Below are positions 27,599 to 37,158 of a stretch of 64,000 nt of DNA, in pieces. Both the position numbers and the translations under genes were made by a program. The stretch covers positions 434,001 to 498,000 of the forward strand of contig NZ_JASZYQ010000004.1 in the NCBI RefSeq assembly GCF_030316885.1. The letters run 5' to 3'. Source of the stretch: Variovorax jilinensis (GTDB lineage: Bacteria > Pseudomonadota > Gammaproteobacteria > Burkholderiales > Burkholderiaceae_C). Each line of letters begins with the position of its first letter. Within the stretch, counting starts at the first letter, position 1. The notes under the pieces were generated by a model. The model searched no databases and had not been told where the DNA came from. It saw nothing but the letters and a program-made list of their open reading frames with translations.

Positions 27599-28840
27599 AT
27601 GACTTCTCCCGTCCGGGCGCCCGGAGCGCCGCTCGGTGCCGGCGCCCCTGCCGTCAACTCCACCTCATCCCGCCGGCTGCTGCTGGGCCTCAGCCTGATC
27701 CTGATCGCCTTCAACCTGCGGCCGCTGTTCGGCAGCCTTTCGGTGCTGCTGCCCGAGGTGATGCGCGACACCGGCCTCTCGGCCTCGGGCGCGAGCGTCC
27801 TCACCACCCTGCCGCTGTTGTGCCTGGGCCTGTTCGCGGCGCCCGCGCCGGCACTGGCGCGCCGCTTCGGGCCCGAGCGCACGCTGTTCGGCGCGCTGCT
27901 GCTGATCTGCGTCGGCACGCTGCTGCGCGGCAGCGGCAGCCTGCCGGTGCTGTTCTTCGCCTCGGCGCTCGCGGGCGCCGGCATCGCGATCGGCAACGTG
28001 CTGCTGCCGGGCCTGGTCAAGCGCGACTTCGCGAGCCGCGCCGCGATGATGACCGGCCTCTACACGCTCGCGATCTGCGCCGGCGCCGCCAGTTCGGCCG
28101 CCTTCACGGTGCCGCTCGAGCAGCACCTGTTCGGCGGCGCCTGGACCGCGGCGCTGGCGGTCTGGGCGCTGCCGGTCGGGGTGGTGCTGCTCCTGTGGGC
28201 GCCGCAGGCACTGGCGGCGCGGCCGCGCGCAGCCATCGCGAGCCTGCACGTGGGCAGCCTGCGGCGCGACGCCCTGGCCTGGCAGGTGACCTGCTTCATG
28301 GGCCTGCAGTCCTCGCTCGCCTACATCGTGATGAGCTGGCTGCCGCCGATGCTGCGCGAACGCGGCCTCGACAGCGCCACCGCGGGCTACGTGCTCGCGC
28401 TGTCGATCCTCACGCAACTCGGGACCTGCCTCGTGATGCCTTCGGTCGCGGCGCGCTGCCGCGACCAGCGCGGCCTCGCGGTCGGCGTCGCGGCGGTCAC
28501 GCTGATCGCGATGCTCGCCTTCCTGTTCGCGCCGCTCGAGGGGCGCTGGTTCTGGGCCGTGCTGCTCGGCGCCGGCCAGGGCGGCTCGTTCGCGCTGGCA
28601 CTGAGCCTGATCGTGATGCGCTCGCCCGACGCCACCGTGACCGCGCAGCTGTCGGCCATGGCACAGGGCTGGGGCTACGTGCTCGCGGCCACCGGTCCGC
28701 TGGTCGCCGGCCTGCTGCGCGCCTGGACCGGCGGCTTCGCCGCGTCGGCCGGGCTGATGGTGGTGCTGGCCGCAGGCATGGCCTGGAGCGGCTGGGGCGC
28801 GGGCCGCCGTCTGCTGGTGCGGCCCGGCGGCGCGCGCTGA
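27599..28840 (+). CDS. CynX/NimT-family MFS transporter
   Basis: The product is 413 residues with about 12 membrane segments. The first helix carries the family feature LILIAFNLRPLFGSLSVLLP, followed by the linker ARRFGPERTLFGALLLIC. CynX/NimT proteins include the cyanate transporter CynX and nitroimidazole exporter NimT, so the substrate is uncertain. The gene is divergent from the 8-oxoguanine deaminase across a 158-bp gap. The ATG at 27599 lacks a clear Shine-Dalgarno. Confidence 0.87.
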   Translation: MTSPVRAPGAPLGAGAPAVNSTSSRRLLLGLSLILIAFNLRPLFGSLSVLLPEVMRDTGLSASGASVLTTLPLLCLGLFAAPAPALARRFGPERTLFGALLLICVGTLLRGSGSLPVLFFASALAGAGIAIGNVLLPGLVKRDFASRAAMMTGLYTLAICAGAASSAAFTVPLEQHLFGGAWTAALAVWALPVGVVLLLWAPQALAARPRAAIASLHVGSLRRDALAWQVTCFMGLQSSLAYIVMSWLPPMLRERGLDSATAGYVLALSILTQLGTCLVMPSVAARCRDQRGLAVGVAAVTLIAMLAFLFAPLEGRWFWAVLLGAGQGGSFALALSLIVMRSPDATVTAQLSAMAQGWGYVLAATGPLVAGLLRAWTGGFAASAGLMVVLAAGMAWSGWGAGRRLLVRPGGAR

Positions 28841-28862
28841 CCGGGCCGGCGCCTGCGGCGCG

Positions 28863-29339
28863 TCAGAGTCCGAGTTCGCTCAGGCCCGCATGGTCGTCGG
28901 GCCGGCGCCCGAGCGGCCAGCTGAACTTGCGCTCGGCCTCGGTGATCGGCAGGTCGTTGATGCTGGCATGGCGGGTGTGCATGAGGCCGTCGGCGCCGAA
29001 CTCCCAGTTCTCGTTGCCGTAGCTGCGAAACCAGTGGCCCGAGTCGTCATGCCACTCGTAGGCAAAGCGCACGGCGATACGCGCGCCCTCGAAGGCCCAG
29101 AGTTCCTTGATCAGCCGGTAGTCGAGTTCGCGCGCCCACTTGCGCGCAAGGAAGGCCTCGGCCTCGGCGCGGCCCCGCACGAATTCGGCGCGGTTGCGCC
29201 AGCGCGTGTCCTCGGTATAGGCCAGCGCGACGCGGGCCGGGTCGCGCGAATTCCAGCCGTCCTCGGCCAGGCGGACTTTCTGGATGGCGCTATCGCGTGT
29301 GAAGGGCGGCAGCGGCGGGCGCGTGGGGGTGGCGGTCAT
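28863..29339 (-). CDS. DUF1348 family NTF2-like protein
   Basis: The product is 158 residues. DUF1348 features are seen: [59 protein letters not shown] and [20 protein letters not shown]. The fold is expected to be the NTF2/SnoaL cone, which binds small molecules in a central pocket. The protein is cytoplasmic, with no signal. Its function is unknown. It is 9 bp downstream of the next minus-strand gene, so the two probably share a message. Confidence 0.85.
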   Translation of the reverse strand: MTATPTRPPLPPFTRDSAIQKVRLAEDGWNSRDPARVALAYTEDTRWRNRAEFVRGRAEAEAFLARKWARELDYRLIKELWAFEGARIAVRFAYEWHDDSGHWFRSYGNENWEFGADGLMHTRHASINDLPITEAERKFSWPLGRRPDDHAGLSELGL

Positions 29340-29348
29340 GGCGCCAGA

Positions 29349-29717
29349 TTAGCCGAGTTCGAAGGCTTCGCGGAAGGCGTCGCAGAACGCGGGCGTTCCG
29401 CTGACCGACAGGCTCAGCGTGTGGCGCACGGCCCCGGGCGCGCCGGGCTCGACGTGCAGGCGCAGCGTCTCGGCGTCGAAGCCGAAGACCTGGGGCAGCG
29501 TGCTTTCCTGCATGCCCTGCAGGTCGAAGTCCCACGTGCCGCCGTCGCCTACCGGGCCCGCGGGCGCGCCGAAATGCTCGTGGGCCCAGGCCAGCACCTG
29601 CACCACCTCGGCCTGCACGGCCGGGGCCTGCGCGGCCCCGGTGCTCGCCATCGCATCGAAGACGCCGACGCCCTCGGTGTCTTCGCTGTAGTCGAAATCC
29701 AGGTAGTCGAGCGTCAT
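29349..29717 (-). CDS. Hypothetical protein, 122 residues
   Basis: The protein is acidic and begins MTLDYLDFDYSEDTEGVGVF. It is predicted soluble and has no signal or membrane segment. The central stretch (DGGTWDFDLQGMQES) and the end (LSLSVSGTPAFCDAFREAFE) look like a small alpha/beta domain. I do not recognise the family. It lies between a LysR gene and the DUF1348 gene, all on the minus strand. Confidence 0.7.
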   Translation of the reverse strand: MTLDYLDFDYSEDTEGVGVFDAMASTGAAQAPAVQAEVVQVLAWAHEHFGAPAGPVGDGGTWDFDLQGMQESTLPQVFGFDAETLRLHVEPGAPGAVRHTLSLSVSGTPAFCDAFREAFELG

Positions 29718-29770
29718 GGCTGGGCGCGGTGGAGCAGTGGAGCAGTGGAGCAGGTGCGGTCAGCCGGCCA

Positions 29771-30694
29771 TCATGCCGCACCATCCTGCGGCGAAGAGTC
29801 GGCAGCCTGCGCGAGCAGCCATTCGCGGAACAGCGCGAGCGCCGGGCGCTCCTGCGTGGCCGCGGGCGTGACGAGGTAGTAGCTGCGCTCGCCGCGCAAG
29901 GGCCGTTCGCAGGCCACGACCAGCTCGCCGCTCGCGAGCTCGGCCTCGATCAGAAGTTTGGGCATCAGCGCCACGCCGAGGCCGTGCGCGGCGGCCGTGG
30001 CCAGCATCGAGAACAGCTCGTAGCGCGGGCCGCTGTGGGCCTGCGGCGCCTCCACGCGCTGGGCGTCGAACCATTGGCGCCAGCCGTCGGGGCGCGTGCT
30101 CTGCTGCAGCAGCGGCAGCCGCGCCACCGCGGCCGGCGAGAGCTGCCGACGCGGCGCGATCAGGGCCGGGCTGCACACCGGCAGCACGTCCTCGCTGAAC
30201 AGCGCGGTCGCGCGGGTGCCGGCCCAGTTGACGGTCTGGGCCGGCGTGCCGGTGTAGAGCGCGGCATCGAACGGCGTCTCGTTGAACAGGAAGGGCCGCG
30301 TCCGGGTCTCGATATGCACCGTGATGTCCGGATGCAGGGCCGCGAAGCCGGGCAGTCGCGGGATCAGCCAGCGGGTCGCGAAGGTGGGCACAGCTGCCAG
30401 CTGCAGCGATCCGCCCAGGCCCTGCCGCGCCATGGCGTCGAGCGTGTCGCGCTCCATGGTGTCGAGCTGGCGCGCGATCTGGCGCGCATAGTCGGCGCCG
30501 GCCGGCGTCAGCGCCACGCCGTGGCGGGTGCGGCGGAACAGGGCCAGGCCCAGGAAGCCTTCGAGCGCCGTGATCTGGCGCGAGACCGCGCTCTGCGTCA
30601 GCGAGAGTTCCTGCGCGGCGCGCGTGTAGCTCTCGTGGCGGGCGGCCGCCTCGAAGCAGACCAGCGACTGGGTGGAAGGGATTTTTCTGCGCAT
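29771..30694 (-). CDS. LysR-family regulator, GcvA-like, probably of the glutaryl-CoA genes
   Basis: The product is 307 residues. The helix-turn-helix is QSLVCFEAAARHESYTRAAQ and LTQSAVSRQITALEGFLGL; the effector domain starts around LQLAAVPTFATRWLIPRLPG, as in GcvA-type LysR proteins. It is divergent from a glutaryl-CoA dehydrogenase and CoA-transferase pair across 180 bp. In Pseudomonas a LysR protein (GcdR) activates gcdHG in response to glutarate; I infer the same role here. Confidence 0.88.
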   Translation of the reverse strand: MRRKIPSTQSLVCFEAAARHESYTRAAQELSLTQSAVSRQITALEGFLGLALFRRTRHGVALTPAGADYARQIARQLDTMERDTLDAMARQGLGGSLQLAAVPTFATRWLIPRLPGFAALHPDITVHIETRTRPFLFNETPFDAALYTGTPAQTVNWAGTRATALFSEDVLPVCSPALIAPRRQLSPAAVARLPLLQQSTRPDGWRQWFDAQRVEAPQAHSGPRYELFSMLATAAAHGLGVALMPKLLIEAELASGELVVACERPLRGERSYYLVTPAATQERPALALFREWLLAQAADSSPQDGAA

Positions 30695-30874
30695 GGTATG
30701 CGGCGGCTACATAGTTGGCGGGCGTTCGATGCAAGTGAATGGCGCCGTCGCATTGTGCTTTGAAGTGCGTGCTACGCATATCTGGGTGTGGAATCCTCGT
30801 TTGCGCGTCTGCCGGTGCGCGCTTAGGATCACGCCAACCCCCTGCTTCCACCTTTCATTTCCGGAGACTCGCAC

Positions 30875-32071
30875 ATGGCCCACGCTGCCTTCCACTGGGA
30901 CGACCCCCTGTTGCTCGACCAGATGCTCACCGACGACGAACGCATGGTGCGCGACGCCGCCAACGCCTATTGCCAGGAGCGCCTGGCGCCGCGCGTCATC
31001 GAAGGCTTCCGCACCGGCGAGACCGATCCGGCCATCTTCCGCGAGATGGGCGCGCTGGGCCTGCTGGGCCCGACCATCCCCGAGCAGTACGGCGGCCCCG
31101 GCCTCAACTATGTCTGCTATGGCCTGATAGCCCGTGAAGTCGAGCGCGTCGATTCGGGCTACCGCTCGATGGCCAGCGTGCAGAGTTCGCTCGTGATGGT
31201 GCCGATCAACGAATTCGGCACCGAGGCGCAGAAGCAGAAATACCTGCCCAAGCTGGCCACCGGCGAATGGATCGGCTGCTTCGGCCTCACGGAGCCCGAC
31301 CACGGCTCCGACCCCGGCAGCATGGTCACGCGCGCCAAGAAGGTCCCGGGCGGCTACGCGCTCACCGGCGCCAAGATGTGGATCAGCAACAGCCCGATCG
31401 CCGACGTCTTCGTCGTCTGGGCCAAGGAAGTCAGCGAAAGCGGCACGGTCGGCCCGATCCGCGGCTTCGTGCTCGAGAAGGGCGCGAAGGGCCTGAGCGC
31501 CCCGGCGATCCACGGCAAGGTCGGCCTGCGCGCCTCGATCACCGGCGAGATCGTCATGGACAACGTGTTCTGCCCCGAGGAGAACGCCTTCCCCGAAGTG
31601 CAGGGCCTGAAGGGTCCGTTCACCTGCCTCAACAGCGCCCGCTACGGCATCTCGTGGGGCGCGTTGGGCGCCGCCGAAGACTGCTGGCACCGCGCCCGCC
31701 AGTACACGCTCGACCGCAAGCAGTTCGGCCGCCCGCTCGCGGCCAACCAGCTGATCCAGAAGAAGCTGGCCGACATGCAGACCGAGATCACGCTGGGCCT
31801 GCAGGGCTGCCTGCGGCTGGGCCGGATGAAGGACGAGGGCACGGCTTCGGTCGAGGTCACCTCGCTGCTCAAGCGCAACTCCTGCGGCAAGGCGCTCGAC
31901 ATCGCACGCCTGGCGCGCGACATGATGGGCGGCAACGGCATCAGCGACGAATTCGGCGTGGCGCGTCACCTGGTCAACCTCGAGGTCGTGAACACCTACG
32001 AAGGCACGCACGACATCCATGCACTGATCCTGGGCCGCGCGCAGACGGGCATCGCGGCCTTCGCGAACTGA
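30875..32071 (+). CDS. gcdH: Glutaryl-CoA dehydrogenase
   Basis: The product is 398 residues, the usual length. It oxidises and decarboxylates glutaryl-CoA to crotonyl-CoA with FAD in the cytoplasm, in lysine and aromatic degradation. Visible features: [15 protein letters not shown] (substrate and FAD contact), [20 protein letters not shown], and the C-terminal [16 protein letters not shown], with the catalytic Glu at about residue 375. A GGAG precedes the ATG. It is followed after one base by a CoA-transferase. Confidence 0.93.
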   Translation: MAHAAFHWDDPLLLDQMLTDDERMVRDAANAYCQERLAPRVIEGFRTGETDPAIFREMGALGLLGPTIPEQYGGPGLNYVCYGLIAREVERVDSGYRSMASVQSSLVMVPINEFGTEAQKQKYLPKLATGEWIGCFGLTEPDHGSDPGSMVTRAKKVPGGYALTGAKMWISNSPIADVFVVWAKEVSESGTVGPIRGFVLEKGAKGLSAPAIHGKVGLRASITGEIVMDNVFCPEENAFPEVQGLKGPFTCLNSARYGISWGALGAAEDCWHRARQYTLDRKQFGRPLAANQLIQKKLADMQTEITLGLQGCLRLGRMKDEGTASVEVTSLLKRNSCGKALDIARLARDMMGGNGISDEFGVARHLVNLEVVNTYEGTHDIHALILGRAQTGIAAFAN

Positions 32072-32072
32072 C

Positions 32073-33317
32073 ATGGAGGCGCCGACCCGGGAAGGCGCCC
32101 TCGCGGGCCTCAAGGTGCTCGACCTGTCGCGCGTGCTCGCGGGGCCCTGGTGCACCCAGATCCTCGCGGACCTCGGCGCCGACGTGATCAAGATCGAGCG
32201 CCCGGGCGTCGGCGACGACACCCGCACCTGGGGGCCCCCCTTCCTCAAGGACGCCAACGGCAACGACACCGACCAGGCCACCTACTTCACGGCCTGCAAC
32301 CGCAACAAGCGCTCGGTCACGATCGACATGGCGACGGCCGAGGGCCAGGCGCTGCTGCAGCGCATGGCAGCCGACAGCGACATCCTGGTCGAGAACTTCA
32401 AGACCGGCGGCCTGAAGCAGTACGGCCTCGATCACGAGAGCCTGCGCGCCGTCAATCCGCGCCTCATCTACTGCAGCGTCACCGGCTTCGGCCACGACGG
32501 CCCGCACGCCGGCCGCGCCGGCTACGACCTCATGATCCAGGCCACCAGCGGCATGATGAGCATCACGGGCCGGCCCGACGAGGTGCCCGGTGGCGGCCCG
32601 CTGCGCGTCGGCGTCGCGCTGACCGACCTGTTCACGGGCGTCTACGCGAGCACCGCGATCCTGGCGGCGATCGAGGTGCGGCACCGCACGGGGCAGGGCC
32701 AGCACATCGACATGGCGCTGCTCGACGTCGGCATGGCGATCCTCGCCAACCAGGCCAGCGCCTTCCTCAACACCGGCGTGGCGCCCAAGCGCCAGGGCAA
32801 CAGCCACCCGAGCCTGGCGCCCTACCAGGACTTCCGCACCGCCGACGGCGCGATGCTGCTCGCGATCGGCAACAACGGCCAGTTCGCGCGCTTCTGCGAG
32901 GCTGCGGGCCATGCCGACTGGGCCGCCGATCCGCGCTTTGCGACCAACACGCTGCGCGTCAGGCACCGCGAGGTGCTGATCCCGCAGATGGAAGCGGTCA
33001 CGCGCACGCGCAGCACGGCCGAATGGATCGCGCTGCTCGAGGACAAGGCCGTGCCCTGCGGCCCGATCAACGACATCGCGCAGGCCTTCGACGACGAGCA
33101 GGTCAGGGCGCGCGGCCTGGCGGTCACGCTGCCGCGCAGCGCCGGCGACGGCATCGAGCGCATCGTGGGTGTGGCGAGTCCGCTGCGCCTGTCCGACACG
33201 CCGGCGGTGCTGCGCCATGCGCCGCCCGCGCTCGGGCAGCACACCGACGAAGTGCTGGCCGAGTTCGGCATCGACGCGGCGGGACGCGCCGCACTGCGGG
33301 CGGCGGGCGCCGTGTGA
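32073..33317 (+). CDS. CaiB/BaiF CoA-transferase, probably succinyl-CoA:glutarate type
   Basis: The product is 414 residues. Family features: GLKVLDLSRVLAGPWCTQIL, LGADVIKIERPG, DILVENFKTG, and a catalytic Asp expected in GVALTDLFTGVYASTAILAA. It follows gcdH by one base. This pairing is known for glutarate CoA-transferases that form glutaryl-CoA for GcdH, so I infer that substrate. The end overlaps the trehalase start by 4 bases (GTGA). Confidence 0.9.
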   Translation: MEAPTREGALAGLKVLDLSRVLAGPWCTQILADLGADVIKIERPGVGDDTRTWGPPFLKDANGNDTDQATYFTACNRNKRSVTIDMATAEGQALLQRMAADSDILVENFKTGGLKQYGLDHESLRAVNPRLIYCSVTGFGHDGPHAGRAGYDLMIQATSGMMSITGRPDEVPGGGPLRVGVALTDLFTGVYASTAILAAIEVRHRTGQGQHIDMALLDVGMAILANQASAFLNTGVAPKRQGNSHPSLAPYQDFRTADGAMLLAIGNNGQFARFCEAAGHADWAADPRFATNTLRVRHREVLIPQMEAVTRTRSTAEWIALLEDKAVPCGPINDIAQAFDDEQVRARGLAVTLPRSAGDGIERIVGVASPLRLSDTPAVLRHAPPALGQHTDEVLAEFGIDAAGRAALRAAGAV

Positions 33318-34987
33318 ACGGACCGGGCGCCGCACCGGCCGCCAGGCGCTCGACGCGCGCGGCGACCGCACCTGCGCCCGACCGCCTGACGCCGGCCGAC
33401 CGCTACCGGGAGCTCTTCGTCGAGGTGCAGTCGCGGCGCGTATTCGCCGACAGCAAGACCTTCGTCGACTGCGCGCCGCGCGCCGCGCCCGAAGCCATCC
33501 TGGCTGCCTACCGCGCGACCTGCGGCCAACCGGGCTTCGACCTCTCTGCCTTCGTGCATGCCAATTTCGAGTTGCTGCAGCCCGCGCCCAGCGATTACGT
33601 CTCGGTGCCGGGCCAGCCGATCGCGGCCCACATCGAGGACCTGTGGCCGGTGCTCACGCGCCAGCCGCAGGAACATCCGCCGCAATCCTCGCTGCTGCAG
33701 CTGCCGCATGCCTACGTGGTGCCCGGAGGGCGCTTTCGCGAGCTCTACTACTGGGATTCGTACTTCACGATGCTCGGCCTCGCGGGCCCTGCGCACGCGC
33801 CGCTGATGCGCGGGATGGTCGAGAACTTCGCCTACCTGATCGACACCTACGGGCTGGTGCCCAACGGCACGCGCAGCTACTACCTGAGCCGTTCGCAGCC
33901 GCCGGTGTTCGCGCTGATGGTGGAGCTGGCCGAGCAGCGCGGCGCGATCGACGCACTCGACTTCCTGCCGCAGTTGGAGAAGGAGCACGCGCACTGGATG
34001 CAGGGCAGCGACGGCCTCGCCGAGGGCCAGGCCTGCCGCCGCGTGGTGCGGCTCGCGGGTGGTGCGCTGCTCAACCGCTACTGGGATGCGCGCGACACGC
34101 CGCGCGAGGAGTCCTGGCTCGAGGACGTCGCCACGGCCGCGTCCTGCGACCGCGCTCCCGAGTCGCTCTACCGTGACATCCGCGCTGCCTGCGAATCGGG
34201 CTGGGATTTCAGCACCCGCTGGCTGCGCGATCCACCCGCCGGACGCCATGTGCGTGGCGCCCCGCATGCGCGCGCCGCCACGGCGGCCTCGCTCGCAAGC
34301 ATCTGCACCACCGACATCCTGCCGGTCGACCTCAATGCCTTCCTGCACCGGCTCGAGCGCTGCATCGGGACGCTGGCCGCGCGCGCCGGCCAGGCTGCCC
34401 TGGCGCGCGAGTTCGAGTCGCGCGCCGAGGCCCGCCGCGCCGCCATCGACGCCTTCTTCTGGAATGCCGGCCAGGGCGCCTACTTCGACCACGACTGGCG
34501 CCGCGGCGAGATGCGCGACTGCCTCACGGCGGCCTGCGTGGTGCCGCTGTTCGCAGGCATTGCATCACCCGCGCAGGCGCATGCGCTGTCCGCAACGCTC
34601 TCGCATCGCCTGCTCGCGCATGGCGGTCTCTCGACCACCGAATGCGGAAGCGACCAGCAATGGGACCAGCCCAACGGCTGGGCCGCGCTGCAGTGGATGG
34701 CGGTGCGCGGCCTCGCCGATTACGGCCACGAGGCGCTCTCGCGCAGCATCGCCCGGCGCTGGCTCGCGACCGTCGCCGCGGTCTACGAACGCGAGGGCAA
34801 GCTGGTCGAGAAGTACGCGCTGCGCCGGGTCGAGCACGAGGACACGGCCGGCGGCGCCGGTGGCGAATATCCGCTGCAGGACGGCTTCGGCTGGACCAAT
34901 GGCGTCACGGCCGCGCTGCTGGCCGAACATCCGCAGCACACGGCCCATGGCTGCGTGGCGCACGCCGCAGCACCGCAGCATCGCTGA
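33314..34987 (+). CDS. Trehalase (GH37)
   Basis: The product is 557 residues. GH37 features: DSKTFVDCAP, PGGRFRELYYWDSYFTMLGL (signature 1), NGTRSYYLSRSQPP, then QWDQPNGWAALQWM (signature 2) and GGEYPLQDGFGWTNGV near the C-terminus. It hydrolyses trehalose to two glucose. The N-terminus is basic and has no clear signal peptide, so a cytoplasmic TreF-like form is likely. The GTG start lies in the CoA-transferase stop, which is odd for genes of unrelated pathways. Confidence 0.92.
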   Translation: MNGPGAAPAARRSTRAATAPAPDRLTPADRYRELFVEVQSRRVFADSKTFVDCAPRAAPEAILAAYRATCGQPGFDLSAFVHANFELLQPAPSDYVSVPGQPIAAHIEDLWPVLTRQPQEHPPQSSLLQLPHAYVVPGGRFRELYYWDSYFTMLGLAGPAHAPLMRGMVENFAYLIDTYGLVPNGTRSYYLSRSQPPVFALMVELAEQRGAIDALDFLPQLEKEHAHWMQGSDGLAEGQACRRVVRLAGGALLNRYWDARDTPREESWLEDVATAASCDRAPESLYRDIRAACESGWDFSTRWLRDPPAGRHVRGAPHARAATAASLASICTTDILPVDLNAFLHRLERCIGTLAARAGQAALAREFESRAEARRAAIDAFFWNAGQGAYFDHDWRRGEMRDCLTAACVVPLFAGIASPAQAHALSATLSHRLLAHGGLSTTECGSDQQWDQPNGWAALQWMAVRGLADYGHEALSRSIARRWLATVAAVYEREGKLVEKYALRRVEHEDTAGGAGGEYPLQDGFGWTNGVTAALLAEHPQHTAHGCVAHAAAPQHR

Positions 34988-34992
34988 GGGAT

Positions 34993-35172
34993 TCAGGCGC
35001 GCGGCCCCAACAGACCTGGAATCTGGCTTCGTCCGACACCGAGGTCGCGCAGCTCGCGCTCGCTCATGTCCGCCAGCAGGCGCCGGTCGCCGTGCCGGCG
35101 GCGCGCCTCGCGCAGCGGCGCGAACAGGCGATCGAACAGGCGGGTGAACGGGGTGGGCGTCCTCGATGACAT
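34993..35172 (-). CDS. DUF1127 small protein
   Basis: The product is 59 residues, basic. The DUF1127 core is seen as RRHGDRRLLADMSERELRDL followed by GVGRSQIPGL. Short DUF1127 proteins are small regulators, some of which bind RNA or act in carbon and phosphate responses. It converges on trehalase with a 5-bp gap and is divergent from a LysR gene. The start is the ATG at 35172. Confidence 0.85.
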   Translation of the reverse strand: MSSRTPTPFTRLFDRLFAPLREARRRHGDRRLLADMSERELRDLGVGRSQIPGLLGPRA

Positions 35173-35222
35173 GACGTGGCTCCTTGATGGCAGGCCATCT
35201 TGCAAGCGCGCGTGCTATTGTG

Positions 35223-35246
35223 GAAGTTGAGAATCCTGTCAACTTC
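35223..35246. promoter_or_regulatory. Perfect inverted repeat before the LysR gene at 35261
   Basis: GAAGTTGA (35223-35230) and TCAACTTC (35239-35246) are perfect complements with an eight-base spacer. The centre gives the T-N11-A form common for LysR-type sites. It lies 14 bases before the LysR ATG and also faces the DUF1127 gene. Confidence 0.55.
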
Positions 35247-35260
35247 GATCAGCTTTCCTG

Positions 35261-36151
35261 ATGCGGCAACTCAATCTCGATCAATTGCGAACGCTGGTGT
35301 CCATCGCCGATCTCGGCAGCTTTTCGGCTGCCGCCCGCGCGCTGCACCTCGCGCAGCCCACGGTCAGCCTGCACATCAGCGAGCTCGAGTCGCGCCTGGG
35401 TGCCCGACTGGTGGTGCGCGGCGGGCGCCGCATCACGCCGACCGCAGCGGGTGCGGCGCTGGTCGAACGCGCGCGGCAGCTGCTGCGCGACGCCGACGAG
35501 GCGATCGATGCGGTGCGACGCCAGGCCGAAGGGCGCAGCGGCCGCGTGCGCCTCGGCACCTCCACCGGCGTGGTGGTCGACCTGCTGCCGCAGGTGCTCG
35601 AGTCGCTCGAACAGAGCCATGCGGGCATCGATGTCGAGGTCAGCATCCTGGGCTCGAACGAAGCCATGGCAAGGCTTGCGATCGGCACGATCGACATCGG
35701 GCTGGTGGCGATGCCGCAGCCGCCGCTGCGCGACCTCGTGGTCACGCGCTGGCGCAGTCAGCCGATGATGGCCTTCGTGCCGCGCAAGTGGAAGGCGCCG
35801 CAGCGCGCGACGCCCAGGTGGCTGGCACAGCAACCGCTGATCGCCAACGACAGCAGCACCCACATGTACCGCCTGACCACCGAATGGTTCGCCGCAGCGG
35901 GCGAGGCGCCGCGGCCCCGCATCGAGCTCAACTATGACGCCGCCATGCGCAGCCTGGTGGCGGCGGGCTATGGCGCCGCGGTGCTGCCCGTGCTGCCGGC
36001 CAGCGACAACCCGCTCGACGAGCGCATGCGCATGCTGCCGCTGCGTCCGCCGCTGGTGCGCCGGCTGGGCATCGCGCACCGGCCGCGCGCCGGGCTCGAC
36101 GGTGCGACCGAGAGCGTGCTGCAGATCCTCGAGCGCTTCAGCCAGCGCTGA
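35261..36151 (+). CDS. LysR-family transcriptional regulator
   Basis: The product is 296 residues. Helix-turn-helix: LRTLVSIADLGSFSAAARAL and HLAQPTVSLHISELESRLGA. The effector domain begins GRVRLGTSTGVVVDLLPQVL. It probably represses or activates itself through the palindrome at 35223-35246, and perhaps the divergent DUF1127 gene. Its inducer and other targets are unknown. Confidence 0.92.
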   Translation: MRQLNLDQLRTLVSIADLGSFSAAARALHLAQPTVSLHISELESRLGARLVVRGGRRITPTAAGAALVERARQLLRDADEAIDAVRRQAEGRSGRVRLGTSTGVVVDLLPQVLESLEQSHAGIDVEVSILGSNEAMARLAIGTIDIGLVAMPQPPLRDLVVTRWRSQPMMAFVPRKWKAPQRATPRWLAQQPLIANDSSTHMYRLTTEWFAAAGEAPRPRIELNYDAAMRSLVAAGYGAAVLPVLPASDNPLDERMRMLPLRPPLVRRLGIAHRPRAGLDGATESVLQILERFSQR

Positions 36152-36163
36152 GCCTGCGTGCCG

Positions 36164-36628
36164 TTACAGCACGCGGCCGAGCGTCGCGACGGCGAAGACG
36201 AGCACGCCCAGCACCAGGTTGACTGCCACCAGCTTGCGGATGGTGTTCAGGTTCGTCGCCGCCACCGGCCATTCGCGCGCGGCCACGGCGCGCACCAGCC
36301 GCGGATAGGGCGCGAATCGAATGTGCAGGAACAGCGCCATCATCACCAGCCCGAGCGTGAACATCGCATGCACGCTCAAGTGCACGCGCGCGAAGCCGCC
36401 GCTCATCCAGACCAGCAGCAGGCCGCTCGCGAGCAGTACGCCGATGGCAACGGACACGCCGACGAAGAAGCGCGACAGCGCGGCCGCCATGAAGGGCAGG
36501 CGCAGCGGCGGCTCCAGGCTGGCGACCGCGGCCGGACGCACCGCGAAGTGCATGGTTGCCATGCCGCCGACCCAGAAGGCGGCAGCAAGCAGGTGGAGTA
36601 GGAGCAGGAGGGAAGGAAGCATGGGCAT
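36164..36628 (-). CDS. CopD-like membrane protein
   Basis: The product is 154 residues with four membrane segments. The start (PSLLLLLHLLAAAFWVGGMA) with its His and Gly pair, followed by FAVRP and later LSVHAMFTLGLVMMALFLHI, fits the CopD / DUF2269-like membrane domain. Some members take part in copper handling or carry haem; the role here is unknown. It is probably the last gene of a four-gene unit (EamA, glutaminase, hypothetical, CopD-like). Confidence 0.8.
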   Translation of the reverse strand: MPMLPSLLLLLHLLAAAFWVGGMATMHFAVRPAAVASLEPPLRLPFMAAALSRFFVGVSVAIGVLLASGLLLVWMSGGFARVHLSVHAMFTLGLVMMALFLHIRFAPYPRLVRAVAAREWPVAATNLNTIRKLVAVNLVLGVLVFAVATLGRVL

Positions 36629-36675
36629 GTCGCAGCCTAACGATGATGCCGATGCCCCGCGGCCTCGGCGGGGTT

Positions 36676-37149
36676 TCAGCGGGGCTTCTGGTAGCCGCCC
36701 TCGATCCAGGCTTCGGCGCTCGCGGCGCTGAGCCTGAAGTCCGGCTTCACGCGCAACTCGGCCAGCTCGCTGCCGGATTCGTCGTGCGCCCGCAGCATCG
36801 CATGCGGGTTGTCCTCGTCGGGCACGATCTGCAGCGACACGCGTATGCGTTCGGAGCCGGCGCCCACGCTGACGTGCTTGTTGAGTTGCGCCTGCAGCTG
36901 CTGCTCGTGACGGCGCAACACCTCGTTGGCGGTCTTCACGAGCGTGTGGAAGGCCGCGGTGTCGAGCGGCTTGGGGTTCTTCTTGTCCCGCCCCATGGTC
37001 CACGGGCCGACCAGGGCGGGCTCCGGATCGCCGGCGCGCGTCATCGCGACGGCCCAGCCGTCGTCGTCTTCGTTCTTGATCACGCGCGCGGTCCAGAAGC
37101 CGTCGCTCCAGAGCGTGGGTTCCTGTAGCGGGCTTGCAGTGTCTGTCAT
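36676..37149 (-). CDS. Hypothetical protein, 157 residues
   Basis: The protein is soluble and charged. It begins with DGFWTARVIKNEDDDGWAVA and continues with LVGPWTMGRDKKNPKPLDTA and a helix FHTLVKTANEVLRRHEQQLQ. The C-terminus is a strand-rich section ending in WIEGGYQKPR. I do not recognise a named family, but the gene has normal codon use and a good coding profile. It lies 9 bp after the glutaminase gene on the same strand. Confidence 0.75.
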   Translation of the reverse strand: MTDTASPLQEPTLWSDGFWTARVIKNEDDDGWAVAMTRAGDPEPALVGPWTMGRDKKNPKPLDTAAFHTLVKTANEVLRRHEQQLQAQLNKHVSVGAGSERIRVSLQIVPDEDNPHAMLRAHDESGSELAELRVKPDFRLSAASAEAWIEGGYQKPR

Positions 37150-37158
37150 GGTCGGGAT

